64,000 nucleotides of DNA from Chloroflexota bacterium (GCA_030611885.1 JAUWOY010000001.1:62001-126000); one strand, 5' to 3'. Shown: positions 51,217 to 60,149, counted from the stretch's first letter. Notes: generated from the letters alone by a model not told the origin. Translations and numbers: made by a program.

Positions 51217-51903
51217 TTACCTCGTTACTCTGCTGTATGTCAGTCTGCCGCTCAGCCACGCTACCACACCCAAGATCACCGCTTCCACCAGGGTCAACAC
51301 TCCCCAGAGACTGGCCGCGTCGAACCAAAAGCGGGTGGGGAAAAGGCGGATCAAAGTATCCGACAGGCTGAAGATCCAGGAGTCGCCCTCGAAGAAAGTC
51401 AAGTGGAAGCGGGTGAAGAACCAGTCGAAGTTGAAGTAGATCAGGGCTACCAGTGCCAGCAGCAGGGCTATGGTCAACAGGGAGCCCTGGAGTAGAGAGG
51501 TGGAAATCTGGGTCTCGGTATCTCTTATCACCAACAGAACCCCCAGCGAAAAGGCGATGGCCAGCCCCAGGAGCCCGTGGGTCAGGAAGGCCTGTCTGGT
51601 CACCATCTTGACATCCACCATGTGGACCAACTCTTTCTCTCTGAATAGAGGCCCCTCCTCTCCCTCCAAATCCCCCAGTATCTCGATGCCCACATCCGAA
51701 CGCAGGTAAGTGACCGCCCTGTCAGCCACCATGAGCCTTTCCTCATCCGTGAACCCAGGCGAGGCTGGGAAGTCCGCCTTCCCGTACTCGTAGCGCAAGA
51801 AGGTTGGGGACATAAAGATATAGAGATTCGTCAGCAGCAAGAAGACGGGGATGGACAGAACCAGCAATATCCTGGCAATGGTAAGGATGCTTTTCTTGAG
51901 CAT
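51217..51903 (-). CDS. DUF1461/TIGR01906-type integral membrane protein
   Basis: A 228-residue membrane protein with about five helices: an N-terminal helix (ILLVLSIPVFLLLTNLYIFM), a soluble loop with GFTDEERLMVADRAVTYLRS and EKELVHMVDVKMVTRQAF, then three to four helices. The HMxDVK motif between loop and helix is the family's typical feature. Function unknown. It has its own promoter at 51947-51975. Confidence 0.82.
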   Translation of the reverse strand: MLKKSILTIARILLVLSIPVFLLLTNLYIFMSPTFLRYEYGKADFPASPGFTDEERLMVADRAVTYLRSDVGIEILGDLEGEEGPLFREKELVHMVDVKMVTRQAFLTHGLLGLAIAFSLGVLLVIRDTETQISTSLLQGSLLTIALLLALVALIYFNFDWFFTRFHLTFFEGDSWIFSLSDTLIRLFPTRFWFDAASLWGVLTLVEAVILGVVAWLSGRLTYSRVTR

Positions 51904-51946
51904 AGTTTGAGCCTTTCTTATATGGGCAAGATTGATCTATGGACCT

Positions 51947-51975
51947 ATTATACTCCGTTCACCGGGTTCTGGCAA
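51947..51975 (-). promoter_or_regulatory. Promoter of the DUF1461 gene
   Basis: Minus-strand TTGCCA (51970-51975), 17 bases, TATAAT (51947-51952), 44 bases before the ATG. Confidence 0.7.
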
Positions 51976-52011
51976 ACCCTCACGTTTCACGTCTTCACGT
52001 TTCACGGCCAA

Positions 52012-52040
52012 TTGACTCGCGAGGTCTTTCGTGGTATAGT
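52012..52040 (+). promoter_or_regulatory. Promoter of the DUF2085 gene
   Basis: TTGACT (52012-52017), 17 bases, TATAGT (52035-52040), 42 bases before the GTG start. The CACGTTT-type short repeats at about 51981-52007 separate it from the divergent promoter. Confidence 0.7.
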
Positions 52041-52081
52041 TCGGCCAACGTTGTTAGCACATCATCCTTGAGGGATCAGTC

Positions 52082-52723
52082 GTGGCGGGGGTGACCACTT
52101 TGGAGCGTGCTGAGAGGCTGACGGTATTTCTCGACAAGCTAGTACTCGCGCTGGCTAAACACTGGCTGTTCTTGGTCAATCTGGTGATAGCCGTCTACAG
52201 TGGCTTACCTCTATTAGCTCCAGTTTTGATGGCTTTGGGATACACTCGGCCGGCTGAGATTATATATACGATCTATAAACCACTCTGCCACCAGTTGCCC
52301 CAGCGTTCCTTCTTCCTCTTTGGCCCCCGTCTAGCCTATTCCCTCGAGACCTTGCGGGAGCTGCTGGGGCCAGAGATGCTGACCACCAATTCCCTGGCCA
52401 GGGCGTTCATCGGCAACGCGGCTCTCGGTTACAAGATGGCCTATTGCCAACGCGATGCGGCCATGTACAGTTCGATGTTGCTGGCAGGGATGGTCTTTGG
52501 TCTGGTGCGCCACCGCCTCAAACCTCTTACCTTTACCCGCTATCTCATCTTCCTCGCCCCCTGGGCAGTTGACGGACTCGTCCAACTCCTCGGATTTTAC
52601 GAGAGCACCTGGCAACTGCGCACCATCACCGGCAGCCTCTTCGGCCTGGCCACCGTCTGGTTTGCTTACCCGTATCTGGAAGCGGGCATGGGGGATCTCC
52701 GACGCACAATCAGCATGAAGTGA
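52082..52723 (+). CDS. DUF2085 family membrane protein
   Basis: A 213-residue protein with about four membrane helices and the conserved cysteine-bearing motifs YKPLCHQLPQRSFFLFG and YKMAYCQRDAAMYSSMLLAG, which define DUF2085 proteins. The GTG start at 52082 is preceded by TTGAGGGATC. The paired Cys/His residues at the membrane face suggest a metal or redox role, but the function is not known. Confidence 0.8.
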   Translation: MAGVTTLERAERLTVFLDKLVLALAKHWLFLVNLVIAVYSGLPLLAPVLMALGYTRPAEIIYTIYKPLCHQLPQRSFFLFGPRLAYSLETLRELLGPEMLTTNSLARAFIGNAALGYKMAYCQRDAAMYSSMLLAGMVFGLVRHRLKPLTFTRYLIFLAPWAVDGLVQLLGFYESTWQLRTITGSLFGLATVWFAYPYLEAGMGDLRRTISMK

Positions 52724-52724
52724 G

Positions 52725-52823
52725 AGAAACCAGGTTTTTCGCTCGAAAGTGCTTCTCGGGATGTCAAGAAGGCGTGCAGATGCGGACGTTTTGGAAAATA
52801 GAGGGTTCAAAAACCTGGTTTCT
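52725..52823. repeat. Inverted repeat AGAAACCAGGTTTTT ... AAAAACCTGGTTTCT
   Basis: Perfect 15-bp arms 69 bases apart. The same arms form a tight hairpin at 55944-55976. The rest of 52724-53191 has no convincing gene. Confidence 0.85.
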
Positions 52824-53191
52824 GAGGCCAAAGTCCAGAAACCAAGAGGGCCAGGAATACTTATCCCTGGCCCTCAATCAAAAGGAGGAGAAGAAATTGA
52901 CGGCATGGCCCATTACTCAGCCCGTGCACCACTGCACAGATGCTCATCGCCTTTGATGAGCCATGCCTGACTAATATGATACCACCTTTTGATTTTTCTT
53001 GCTGGACGATTGCCCTACGATTGCCCTACGGAATGTCTACAGTTAGTGAGTAATGAGTTGACGTCGTGCCCAGTAAGCTCAAGTCAGCTAGTTGGTGGAA
53101 GTTCAACGTAACCTTCCTGTTCCCTACTCTGCAGTAAAGAGAAACGAGTCAACAAGGCTCCTTGAACCTCGTTGACTCGTTATTCCCATGG

Positions 53192-53266
53192 TCGGGGCGG
53201 GCGGATTTGAACCGCCGACCTCACGGACCCGAACCGTGCGCGCTATCCGGACTGCGCTACGCCCCG
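53192..53266 (-). tRNA. tRNA-Pro (anticodon CGG)
   Basis: Acceptor CGGGGCG pairs with CGCCCCG. D arm GCGCAGTCCGGATAGCGC, anticodon stem CACGG/CCGTG with loop TTCGGGT giving CGG, T arm GGCGGTTCAAATCCGCC. It is followed by discriminator A. Confidence 0.93.
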
Positions 53267-53277
53267 CCTGTGGTTAT

Positions 53278-53305
53278 ATTATAGTCTTTTTTGCCAGATT
53301 GACAA
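53278..53305 (-). promoter_or_regulatory. Promoter of tRNA-Pro
   Basis: Minus-strand TTGTCA (53300-53305), 16 bases, TATAAT (53278-53283), 11 bases before the tRNA 5' end. Confidence 0.7.
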
Positions 53306-53317
53306 GTAGAGGTTATT

Positions 53318-54181
53318 GTGCCCATTTCCGCTCTCGGCCCGCTCTTCTTAGCCGCCCTCCTGCACGCATTCTATCACCTGTTCTACAAGCGAAGCCTGGA
53401 CAAGCAGGTTTTCGCCTGGTGCCTGCTGCTGGTGACTGTGGTGGCCTATTTCCCTCTCTTCGTGACCAGACCACTGAACCTTCCTCCCCTGGGCTGGGCT
53501 TGCGTGTTGGCCAGCGGCCTGGCCGAAGCCGCCTACTTTGCATCCATGGGCCAAGCATATCAAACGGGAGACCTATCGCTTGCCTATCCCCTGGCCAGAG
53601 GCTCGGCGCCGCTTTTCATCACCCTCTGGGCTACGCTGTTCCTCAAAGAGCGGTTGACGGCCTGGGGGCTAACGGGCATCCTCTTGATAGCGGGCGGGCT
53701 CTATCTCATCAACGCGCGCTCGTGGGGGGATCTATGGAAACCCTTGCGCCACCTGGGAAATCCTGTATCTCGTTGGGCTCTCTTGACCGGCTTCTGCATC
53801 TCTGTCTATTCGATCATTGACAAGGTAGGGATAGAGTACGTGCCGCCCTTCACCTACATCTATCTCGTCCTCGTGGTGACTTTTCTCGCTTTTACCTTTT
53901 ACATATTGCTCAGCGGCAAGAAGGCCAGCATCGCCGCAGAATGGCGAGTCAACAAAGTGGGCATCCTGGTCGCAGGAGTGGCCGACCTCCTGATCTATTA
54001 CCTGGTGCTGTTGGCCATGCGACTCAGCTATGTGAGCTACGTAGGCTCGGTGCGGGAGATGAGCGTGGTGTTAGGTGCGTTCTTGGGGAGCACCTTGCTG
54101 GGGGAGGGTTATGGACGGATCAGGGTCTTCGCCTCGATCCTGGTCTTTCTGGGCATTCTCTTGATCGGAGCGGCGGGATAG
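53318..54181 (+). CDS. EamA-family transporter
   Basis: A 287-residue drug/metabolite-transporter family protein with ten predicted helices in two repeated halves (LARGSAPLFITLWATLFLKE closes the first EamA unit, VGSVREMSVVLGAFLGSTLL the second). Substrate is unknown. The start is a GTG at 53318 with AGAGG upstream. Divergently placed from tRNA-Pro, whose promoter overlaps the leader. Confidence 0.82.
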   Translation: MPISALGPLFLAALLHAFYHLFYKRSLDKQVFAWCLLLVTVVAYFPLFVTRPLNLPPLGWACVLASGLAEAAYFASMGQAYQTGDLSLAYPLARGSAPLFITLWATLFLKERLTAWGLTGILLIAGGLYLINARSWGDLWKPLRHLGNPVSRWALLTGFCISVYSIIDKVGIEYVPPFTYIYLVLVVTFLAFTFYILLSGKKASIAAEWRVNKVGILVAGVADLLIYYLVLLAMRLSYVSYVGSVREMSVVLGAFLGSTLLGEGYGRIRVFASILVFLGILLIGAAG

Positions 54182-54240
54182 ATAAATAGAACTCACAGCG
54201 GCCGGCGTTCGTTGCCTCAAGATGACTTCAGCGAGTTGGG

Positions 54241-54269
54241 TTGACACCGCGTTGGTTCGATGCTATAAT
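54241..54269 (+). promoter_or_regulatory. Consensus promoter of the ribbon-helix-helix gene
   Basis: TTGACA (54241-54246), 17 bases, TATAAT (54264-54269), perfect hexamers. Confidence 0.85.
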
Positions 54270-54300
54270 GCTGCTATAAGATACAGGGAGGTATTCAACG

Positions 54301-54630
54301 ATGACAAGCGCTATTGAGAACATCAGGCGCATCACTCTGCGGGTGCCATCACAGCTTCACCAGGCCCTCATTCAGGCCGCAGCGGAGCGAGATTTGTCTC
54401 TCAGCCGTCTGGCCGTCGAAGTGCTGGAGTCGTATGTTATTCAGGAGAAAGGACGATTCCCTCTCAGGGAGTTGAGCGACTTGCTGGCTCCTGCTGCCCA
54501 GACTAAAGGGCTGACAGAAGAGGAGATGATGCGGCACGTCAAAGAGGCGCGCCGACGCATCTGGCAGGAACGGTATCGAGAGATGGTTGTGCGCCTTCGG
54601 CCTGCGCGAAAGAAAAGGATAACTCCCTGA
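54301..54630 (+). CDS. Small ribbon-helix-helix DNA-binding-type protein
   Basis: A 109-residue protein. Residues 8-45 (RRITLRVPSQLHQALIQAAA, ERDLSLSRLAVEVLESYV) have the strand-helix-helix pattern of CopG/HicB-type antitoxins. The C-terminal part is helical and basic (RRRIWQERYREMVVRLRPAR). Such proteins repress their own promoter, often with a toxin gene next door. No toxin is visible here: a terminator follows and the next gene is metabolic. Solitary regulator or orphan antitoxin. Confidence 0.6.
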   Translation: MTSAIENIRRITLRVPSQLHQALIQAAAERDLSLSRLAVEVLESYVIQEKGRFPLRELSDLLAPAAQTKGLTEEEMMRHVKEARRRIWQERYREMVVRLRPARKKRITP

Positions 54631-54666
54631 CATCGCGCCAGGTGAATAAGCGAGGCAGACGATGAA

Positions 54667-54702
54667 ATCCCCGCTCCGTTAAGTCGAGGAGCGGGGGTTT
54701 TG
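54667..54702 (+). terminator. Intrinsic terminator
   Basis: CCCCGCTCC (54669-54677) pairs with GGAGCGGGG (54688-54696), then GTTTTGG. Confidence 0.8.
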
Positions 54703-54784
54703 GTTGCCGGTGGCACCGCTCTTCCCATTTATCCCAGGCTGTAGTATAATATGCCGGTAAAATTCACAAACGAGGAGGTTGGCC

Positions 54785-55936
54785 ATGGATCTGAATCTGA
54801 CTGAAGAGCACAAAATGATCCGCAAGATGGTACGGCAGTTCGCCGAGAAAGAGGTGGCTCCTATCGCGGCCGAGATGGACGAGAAGGCGGAAGTGCCTTT
54901 CGAGAACATCAAGAAGATGGGAGAGCTGGGGCTCATGGGCCTGACTGTGTCTGAAGAGTACGGCGGCGCTGGCATGGACACGGTGAGTTACTGCATAGCT
55001 ACCGAGGAAATCTCTAAAGCCTGCGCGTCTACGGCGATAGTGATGGGCGTGCAGAACTCCCTGGTCTGCCACGGGATCGAGAAGTTCGGGACCGAGGATC
55101 AGAAGCAGCGGTTTCTGGTGCCGCTGGCCGAGGGCAAGCTCATTGGCGCCTTCGCCCTGACCGAGCCTGAGGCCGGCTCCGACGCGGCAGCCCAAAAAAC
55201 GACTATGGTGTTGGATGGCGATGAGTACGTTGTCAACGGCGCTAAAAACTTCATCACCAGCGGCGGGTTCGCCGACGTCATCCTCCTCTTTGGCATGACG
55301 GACAAAAGCAAGGGGTACCGTGGCACCACCGCGCTGCTGGTCGAGAAGGGCACGCCTGGGTTCTCGGTGGGCAAGGAGGAGAATAAGTTGGGCATCCGCG
55401 CCTCGGATACCTCTGAGTTGGTATTTGAGGATTGTCGAGTGCCTGTCGCCAACCGGCTGGGAGAGGAGGGCCAGGGCTTCAAGATCGCCATGACCGATCT
55501 CGACGCTGGACGCATCAGCGTGGCCGCGCAGGCGCTAGGCATCGCCGAAGCGGCCTACGAGGCCGCGCTGGAGTACGCCAAGACACGGGTGCAGTTTGGT
55601 CAGCCCATCGCCAAATTCCAGGGCATCCAGTGGATGCTGGCCGACATGGCCACTCGCATCGAGGCGTCGCGGCTGCTGGTCTACAACGCCGCTCTGGCCA
55701 AGGACAGGGCCAAGGAAACCGGTGCGCGCTACAGCAAGGAAGCAGCCATGGCCAAGCTCTACGCCTCGGAGACGGCCAGTTGGGTGACCGATCTGGCGAT
55801 CCAGATCCACGGCGGCTACGGCTACGTCAAGGACTACCCCGTGGAGCGCTACTACCGCGATGCGCGGATTACCCGCCTCTACGAGGGCACCAGCGAGATA
55901 CTGCGCATCGTGATCGCCAGCCAGATTTTGCGGTAG
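54785..55936 (+). CDS. Acyl-CoA dehydrogenase
   Basis: An FAD enzyme of 383 residues that would oxidise acyl-CoA to enoyl-CoA and pass electrons to ETF. Signature segments: [20 protein letters not shown] (FAD/substrate loop), ARVQ-type [40 protein letters not shown] and [20 protein letters not shown], where the YEGTSEI segment carries the usual catalytic glutamate. Short-chain/butyryl-CoA type is likeliest. ATG at 54785 has GAGGAGG upstream. It leads the decarboxylase operon, so propionyl/butyryl-type CoA metabolism is suggested. Confidence 0.92.
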   Translation: MDLNLTEEHKMIRKMVRQFAEKEVAPIAAEMDEKAEVPFENIKKMGELGLMGLTVSEEYGGAGMDTVSYCIATEEISKACASTAIVMGVQNSLVCHGIEKFGTEDQKQRFLVPLAEGKLIGAFALTEPEAGSDAAAQKTTMVLDGDEYVVNGAKNFITSGGFADVILLFGMTDKSKGYRGTTALLVEKGTPGFSVGKEENKLGIRASDTSELVFEDCRVPVANRLGEEGQGFKIAMTDLDAGRISVAAQALGIAEAAYEAALEYAKTRVQFGQPIAKFQGIQWMLADMATRIEASRLLVYNAALAKDRAKETGARYSKEAAMAKLYASETASWVTDLAIQIHGGYGYVKDYPVERYYRDARITRLYEGTSEILRIVIASQILR

Positions 55937-55943
55937 ATCACTT

Positions 55944-55976
55944 AGAAACCAGGTTTTTCCCAAAAACCTGGTTTCT
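55944..55976. repeat. Perfect 15-bp hairpin between acyl-CoA dehydrogenase and carboxyltransferase genes
   Basis: AGAAACCAGGTTTTT, a three-base loop CCC, then AAAAACCTGGTTTCT. Identical arms occur at 52725-52823. It could act as a processing or attenuation hairpin within the operon. Confidence 0.85.
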
Positions 55977-55992
55977 CTATAGGAGAGGTTAT

Positions 55993-57543
55993 ATGACCAA
56001 CGATCCTAACATCGAAAAGCTGAGAGAGCTTAAAGGGGAAGCCAGGCTGGGCGGCGGCCAACAGCGCATTGACCGCCAGCACGCCAGGGGCAAGCTCACC
56101 GCCCGAGAGAGGCTCGATTTGCTGCTGGACGAGGGCAGCTTCCAGGAGCTCGACATGTTCGTCACCCATCGCTGCACCGACTTTGGGATGGAGAAGACGA
56201 GGCCGCTCGGGGACAGTGTGGTCACGGGTTGGGGGACCATTGACGGACGATTGATCTACGTCTTCGCCCAGGATTTCACGGTGTTCGGCGGCTCGGTGAG
56301 CAAGGTGCACGGCGAGAAGATATGCAAGGTGATGGACCTGGCAATGCAAAACGGTGCGCCCCTCGTCGGGATCAACGACTCAGGCGGGGCACGAATCCAG
56401 GAGGGGGTGGATTCCCTGTGGGCCTACGGCGAGATCTTCACCCGCAACACCCTGGCGTCGGGCGTCATCCCGCAGATCTCGGTCATCATGGGGCCGTGCG
56501 CCGGGGGCGCGGTCTATTCCCCGGCCATTACGGACTTCGTCTTCATGGTGCAGGAGACCAGCCACATGTTCATCACCGGGCCGCAAGTCATTCGGGCGGT
56601 TACTGGCGAGGAGGTGACTCAAGAGGCTCTGGGTGGGGCCGCAACTCACAACGTCAAGAGCGGGGTGGCTCATTTCATGGGCGCCGACGAGCCGCAGACG
56701 CTGGGCATGGTGCGGCGACTGCTCTCCTTCCTGCCGCCGAACAACATGGAGGATCCGCCCCGATCGCAGCCCACCGATGATCCAGGCCGCGTGGACGAGA
56801 GGCTGGACACGCTGGTGCCCGACGATCCCAGCCAGCCCTACGACATGAAGGAGATCATCCGGCGAGTGGTGGACGATGGCGACTTCATGGAGGTGCACCA
56901 GCACTATGCCCCTAACCTCATCGTCGGCCTCGCCCGCATGGACGGGCGGCCCGTGGGCATCGTCGCTCAGCAGCCCAAAATGCTGGCCGGCGTGATTGAC
57001 ATCAACGCCGCCGACAAGGGGGCGCGGTTCATACGCTTCTGCGACTGCTTCAACGTCCCGCTGATCACTTTTTGTGATACCCCTGGCTACATGCCTGGCG
57101 TAGCCCAGGAGCACGGGGGCATCATCCGCCACGGGGCCAAGATGCTCTACGCCTACGCCGAGGCCACCGTGCCGAAGGTGGCCGTCATCACCCGCAAGGC
57201 CTACGGCGGCGCCTACATCGTGATGAGCTCCAAGCATCTGCGTGGGGACATCAACTACGCCTGGCCCGGCGCCGAGATCGCGGTGATGGGGCCCGAAGGT
57301 GCGGTGAACATCATTGGCCGCAAGGAGATCAAAGCAGCCGATGATCCAGAGGCCAAACAGGCAGAACTGCTGGAGGATTACAAAGATAAGTTCGCCAATC
57401 CCTACACGGCTGCCTCCAAGGGCTACATTGACGATGTCATCGAACCCCGCGAGACCCGCCCCCGCGTCATCAGTGCCCTGGAGATGCTGCAGAACAAGCG
57501 GGATACGAATCCGCCCAAGAAGCACGGGAATATACCACTTTAG
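55993..57543 (+). CDS. mmdA: Acyl-CoA carboxyltransferase subunit (methylmalonyl-CoA decarboxylase alpha / PccB type)
   Basis: A 516-residue carboxyltransferase with two crotonase-like halves: [60 protein letters not shown], then [20 protein letters not shown] and [16 protein letters not shown]. It transfers the carboxyl group from acyl-CoA to biotin. With gamma, biotin-carrier and beta subunits immediately downstream, a Na+-translocating methylmalonyl-CoA decarboxylase is the best reading. PccB of propionyl-CoA carboxylase is the alternative. A longer frame upstream overlaps the dehydrogenase and is not used; GGAGAGG precedes the ATG. Confidence 0.9.
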   Translation: MTNDPNIEKLRELKGEARLGGGQQRIDRQHARGKLTARERLDLLLDEGSFQELDMFVTHRCTDFGMEKTRPLGDSVVTGWGTIDGRLIYVFAQDFTVFGGSVSKVHGEKICKVMDLAMQNGAPLVGINDSGGARIQEGVDSLWAYGEIFTRNTLASGVIPQISVIMGPCAGGAVYSPAITDFVFMVQETSHMFITGPQVIRAVTGEEVTQEALGGAATHNVKSGVAHFMGADEPQTLGMVRRLLSFLPPNNMEDPPRSQPTDDPGRVDERLDTLVPDDPSQPYDMKEIIRRVVDDGDFMEVHQHYAPNLIVGLARMDGRPVGIVAQQPKMLAGVIDINAADKGARFIRFCDCFNVPLITFCDTPGYMPGVAQEHGGIIRHGAKMLYAYAEATVPKVAVITRKAYGGAYIVMSSKHLRGDINYAWPGAEIAVMGPEGAVNIIGRKEIKAADDPEAKQAELLEDYKDKFANPYTAASKGYIDDVIEPRETRPRVISALEMLQNKRDTNPPKKHGNIPL

Positions 57544-57575
57544 AAACTTCAAACCTCAAACTCCAAACTTCAAAA
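57541..57575. repeat. Heptamer array (TTCAAAC/CTCAAAC units) between operon genes
   Basis: Tandem seven-base units lie between the carboxyltransferase stop and the gamma-subunit gene. The same unit occurs inside that gene at 57781-57849 and after apgM at about 51176-51206. Confidence 0.8.
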
Positions 57576-57594
57576 TCGCGGGGGAGGCAAGCAG

Positions 57595-57930
57595 ATGGCC
57601 ACCACGATGCAAGGTATATACATAACAGTGTTAGGAATGGCGATCCTCTTCGCGGCTTTGTTGATCCTCATGCTAGCAACGATGGGGCTGGAAAGGCTGT
57701 TCAGGCCCAGGGAGCTTGAGGAGGAGACGCCCTCGGCGAGGGAGAAAGAGTTGGTTGCCGCCATTGCGGTGGCCATTGCTCTAAAGCTCAAAGCTCAAAG
57801 TTCAAAGCTCAAACTTCAAACTTCAAACCTCAAACTTCAAACCTCAAAGGAGGCACTGAGCGCCTGGAAGTTCTGGGGAAGATACAGGCAATTGATGAAC
57901 TCAAGAGAGGTAAAGGGGCGTCGTCAATGA
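57595..57930 (+). CDS. Sodium-pump decarboxylase gamma subunit (OadG type)
   Basis: A 111-residue single-helix protein: GIYITVLGMAILFAALLILM, then a charged region (FRPRELEEETPSAREKELVA) and AIAVAIALK. These fit OadG/MmdD small subunits that tie the beta subunit to the rest of the complex. Residues about 63-85 are heptamer repeat DNA in frame. The stop overlaps the next ATG as ATGA. A GGGGAGG site precedes the start. Confidence 0.75.
   Translation: MATTMQGIYITVLGMAILFAALLILMLATMGLERLFRPRELEEETPSAREKELVAAIAVAIALKLKAQSSKLKLQTSNLKLQTSKEALSAWKFWGRYRQLMNSREVKGRRQ
57781..57849. repeat. Heptamer array in frame inside the gamma-subunit gene
   Basis: About nine tandem units such as AAAGCTC, AAACTTC and AAACCTC. 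The translation alternates KLKAQSSKLKLQTSNLKLQT. Confidence 0.88.
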
Positions 57931-58358
57931 AAAAATTCAAGATAAGCGTCAACGGCAACTGGTATGAGGTGGAGATAAAAGACCTGGACGAGTCGCCCAT
58001 CTCGGTGCTGGTTGACGGGGAGCTCTATGAGGTGGAATTGGGGCCTGAGATCCCGGACACCGAGGCTGCAGAGAGAGTTCGAGAAGAGCCTGAGGTTCTG
58101 ATTTCGGAACCTGTGCTGGAGGTGAGTAAGCCAGTGGCTGCGGCGGGCGAGGTGATAGCTCCCATGCCTGGCAAGATTCTGGCCGTGAACGTGGAGGTGG
58201 GCGATCGGGTACAACATAAAGAAGTGCTCTGCACCCTCGAGGCCATGAAGATGGAGAACGAGATCATGGCCCCTGCCCCAGGCGTCGTCAAAGAGGTCAG
58301 AGTGGCCGAGGGACAGGATGTCTTGTACGGCGACGGTTTGTTCGTCATGGAATCATGA
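57927..58358 (+). CDS. Biotin carboxyl carrier subunit
   Basis: A 143-residue carrier. The biotin-lysine motif is LEAMKMENEIMAP, with APMPGKILAVNVEVGDRVQH forming the barrel start. An N-terminal domain (KKFKISVNGNWYEVEIKDLD) and an acidic linker precede it, as in MmdC/OadA biotin domains. It swings carboxyl groups between the carboxyltransferase and the membrane beta subunit. Translation is coupled to the gamma subunit by an ATGA overlap. Confidence 0.9.
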   Translation: MKKFKISVNGNWYEVEIKDLDESPISVLVDGELYEVELGPEIPDTEAAERVREEPEVLISEPVLEVSKPVAAAGEVIAPMPGKILAVNVEVGDRVQHKEVLCTLEAMKMENEIMAPAPGVVKEVRVAEGQDVLYGDGLFVMES

Positions 58359-58426
58359 TATAAGGCTCCAAGGCCCGTCCCCGGGCCGTCAAGGCCGCGC
58401 CCGGGGACGGGCGCTAGAGCTTTATA
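58359..58426. repeat. GC-rich hairpin repeat (copy 3 of 3) inside the decarboxylase operon
   Basis: TATAAGGCTCCAAG faces CTAGAGCTTTATA, with GGCCCGTCCCCGGGCC and CGCCCGGGGACGGGCG inside. It starts right after the biotin-carrier stop. Confidence 0.8.
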
Positions 58427-58460
58427 AACGTTTTGTTCGTCATAGGATGAGGTGAGTGAG

Positions 58461-59579
58461 ATGGACTGGACAGGATTGTCGCGACTTCTGAGCGGTTTCC
58501 TCAATCTGACTCTGGGGAACGTGGTCATGATGATAGTGGGGGGCATCCTCATCTATCTGGCCATCGCCAAAAAGTACGAGCCGACCCTGCTGCTGCCCAT
58601 CGGCCTGGGGGCGATCATGGCCAACATCCCGGCCACCGGGATGAGCGAAGAGGGCGGGATTTTCGCCGTGCTCTACGAGATGGGCATCGCCAACGAGCTC
58701 TTTCCCCTGCTGATCTTCATCGGCATCGGGGCGATGACCGATTTCGGCCCCCTCCTGGAGAACCCCATCACCATCCTGTTGGGAGCAGCGGCGCAGTTCG
58801 GCATCTTTGGCACCCTGTTGGCAGCTACGCTGATGGGCTTCGACATCAAAGAGGCGGCCTCCATCGGGATCATCGGCTCGGCCGATGGGCCTACCTCCAT
58901 TTATGTGTCGGCCAGGCTCGCTCCCCAACTGCTAGGCCCCATCGCGGTGGCCGCTTATTCCTACATGTCGCTGGTGCCCATCATCCAGCCGCCGATCATG
59001 AAGCTTTTGACCACCAGGGAGGAGAGGCTCATCAGGATGCCCTACACTTCTCGGCCTGTCTCCAGGATCACCCGCGTCTTGTTCCCCATCGTCACCACTC
59101 TCATCTGTGGGTTGATAGTGCCCATGGCCACCCCCCTCATCGGGATGCTGATGTTCGGGAACCTGATGCGGGAGTCCGGGGTGGTGGACAGGCTGTCCAA
59201 GGGGGCTGAGAACGAATTGGTGAACATCGTCACCATCTTGCTGGGGATAACCATTGGCTCGACGATGGCAGCGGAGAGCTTCCTCAACGTGAGAACGATC
59301 ATGATCGTGATCATGGGGCTATTGGCCTTCAGCCTGGATACCGCCGCCGGTTTGGTGTTGGGTAAAATCATGTGCGTCCTGTCCGGGAGGAAGATCAATC
59401 CCTTGATCGGTGCCTCTGGGATCTCAGCCTTCCCCATGTCGGCCCGGGTGGTGCAAAAGGTGGGCAACGAGGAGGATTTCACCAACTTCCTCTTGATGCA
59501 CGCCATGGGGTCGAATACGGCTGGCCAGATCGCTTCCGTGATGGCCGGCGGATTGGTGCTGGCGTTGTTGGGAGGATAA
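58461..59579 (+). CDS. Na+-translocating decarboxylase beta subunit
   Basis: A 372-residue membrane carboxybiotin decarboxylase that couples CO2 release to sodium export. Helical throughout, with GIGAMTDFGPLLENPITILL, IGIIGSADGPTSIYVSARLA (conserved GSADGPT) and SAFPMSARVVQKVGNEEDFT ... LMHAMGSNTAGQIASVMAGG, where the conserved polar residues form the sodium site. The ATG at 58461 has a GGTGAG site; a GTG three codons earlier is possible. Confidence 0.93.
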   Translation: MDWTGLSRLLSGFLNLTLGNVVMMIVGGILIYLAIAKKYEPTLLLPIGLGAIMANIPATGMSEEGGIFAVLYEMGIANELFPLLIFIGIGAMTDFGPLLENPITILLGAAAQFGIFGTLLAATLMGFDIKEAASIGIIGSADGPTSIYVSARLAPQLLGPIAVAAYSYMSLVPIIQPPIMKLLTTREERLIRMPYTSRPVSRITRVLFPIVTTLICGLIVPMATPLIGMLMFGNLMRESGVVDRLSKGAENELVNIVTILLGITIGSTMAAESFLNVRTIMIVIMGLLAFSLDTAAGLVLGKIMCVLSGRKINPLIGASGISAFPMSARVVQKVGNEEDFTNFLLMHAMGSNTAGQIASVMAGGLVLALLGG

Positions 59580-59789
59580 AGATTCCTCGTTCGCCCAACC
59601 TCAGAACATCGTTTTGTCATCCGGCGGATAGGTCGCTATGCCAGCTTTGAGGAACTGTTGGCCTACGAAGACGTGGTTTCCATCGCGCCCGATGTTCCCC
59701 CAGGCCAACTCCTTGAAAAGTTGCGCGCCATCCACCCGCCGGCGAAAGAGTCGCTGGGCGTCGTGGCGTTGGAAATCGAGGCGGAGTGA
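59580..59789 (+). pseudogene. C-terminal remnant of an ASCH-type domain protein
   Basis: In the frame that follows the beta-subunit stop, 69 codons read HRFVIRRIGRYASFEELLAY, EDVVSIAPDVPPGQLLEKLR and KESLGVVALEIEAE. This resembles the end of ASCH (PUA-like) proteins. There is no start codon or N-terminus. Assigned by pattern memory. Confidence 0.45.
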
Positions 59790-59864
59790 AGGGTCTCAAC
59801 AATAACGTGGTAAACTTAGGCCTGGTTCCGGGGATGGAAATCGGCACAGGAGGATTAACCGACG

Positions 59865-60149
59865 ATCGAAGTCTACCCCAAGCTGTTTGTCGGTGATGAG
59901 ATTGATTACGAGCTTAACGTAGCAGTGCAGAAGGGATGGGCCGTAGTCCACCTGATCCTGAACATGGTGGATGCCAAAGACCCGGAGCTTTTTTCCAAAG
60001 AGATGATTGATGCGGCTTTAGACTTCATGGACGAAACCCTGTCCAGGGGCTTGAAAGTCCTGGTTCACTGCGACCGAGGCGAGTCCAGGTCTCCGTCCAT
60101 TGCCCTTCTGTATGTGGCCGCCCGACTTAAAGACCCTTCGGGTTTCTAA
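59865..60149 (+). pseudogene. Degraded dual-specificity phosphatase-like gene
   Basis: The frame reads IEVYPKLFVGDEIDYELNVA, VQKGWAVVHLILNMVDAKDP, then the phosphatase loop VLVHCDRGESRSPSIALLYV (Cys-x5-Arg intact). Family members usually carry about 35 more residues between WAVVH and LILNMVD, so an internal in-frame deletion is likely. There is no ATG/GTG at the conserved start (a GTG occurs at 59925), and the C-terminus runs into the palindrome at 60131-60163, whose bases supply the stop. Probably dead; a short product from 59925 is conceivable. The gap 59790-59864 shows only a GGAGG-like site. Confidence 0.6.

Noticed and set aside
52720-52956. Open frame after the DUF2085 gene
   Set aside because: It is built from the inverted repeat arms (TRFF...KTWFL) and has no homology pattern.
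53188-53820. Long plus frame over tRNA-Pro and the EamA gene
   Set aside because: Begins inside a tRNA gene and overlaps the transporter in another frame.
54722-54750. Promoter in front of the acyl-CoA dehydrogenase
   Set aside because: A TATAAT is present at 54745-54750, but the -35 position reads TTCCCA; too weak to list as a feature.
55432-55992. Upstream extension of the carboxyltransferase frame
   Set aside because: It overlaps the acyl-CoA dehydrogenase in another frame and reads as Arg/Gly-rich noise; the ATG at 55993 has a good ribosome site and the family's normal start.
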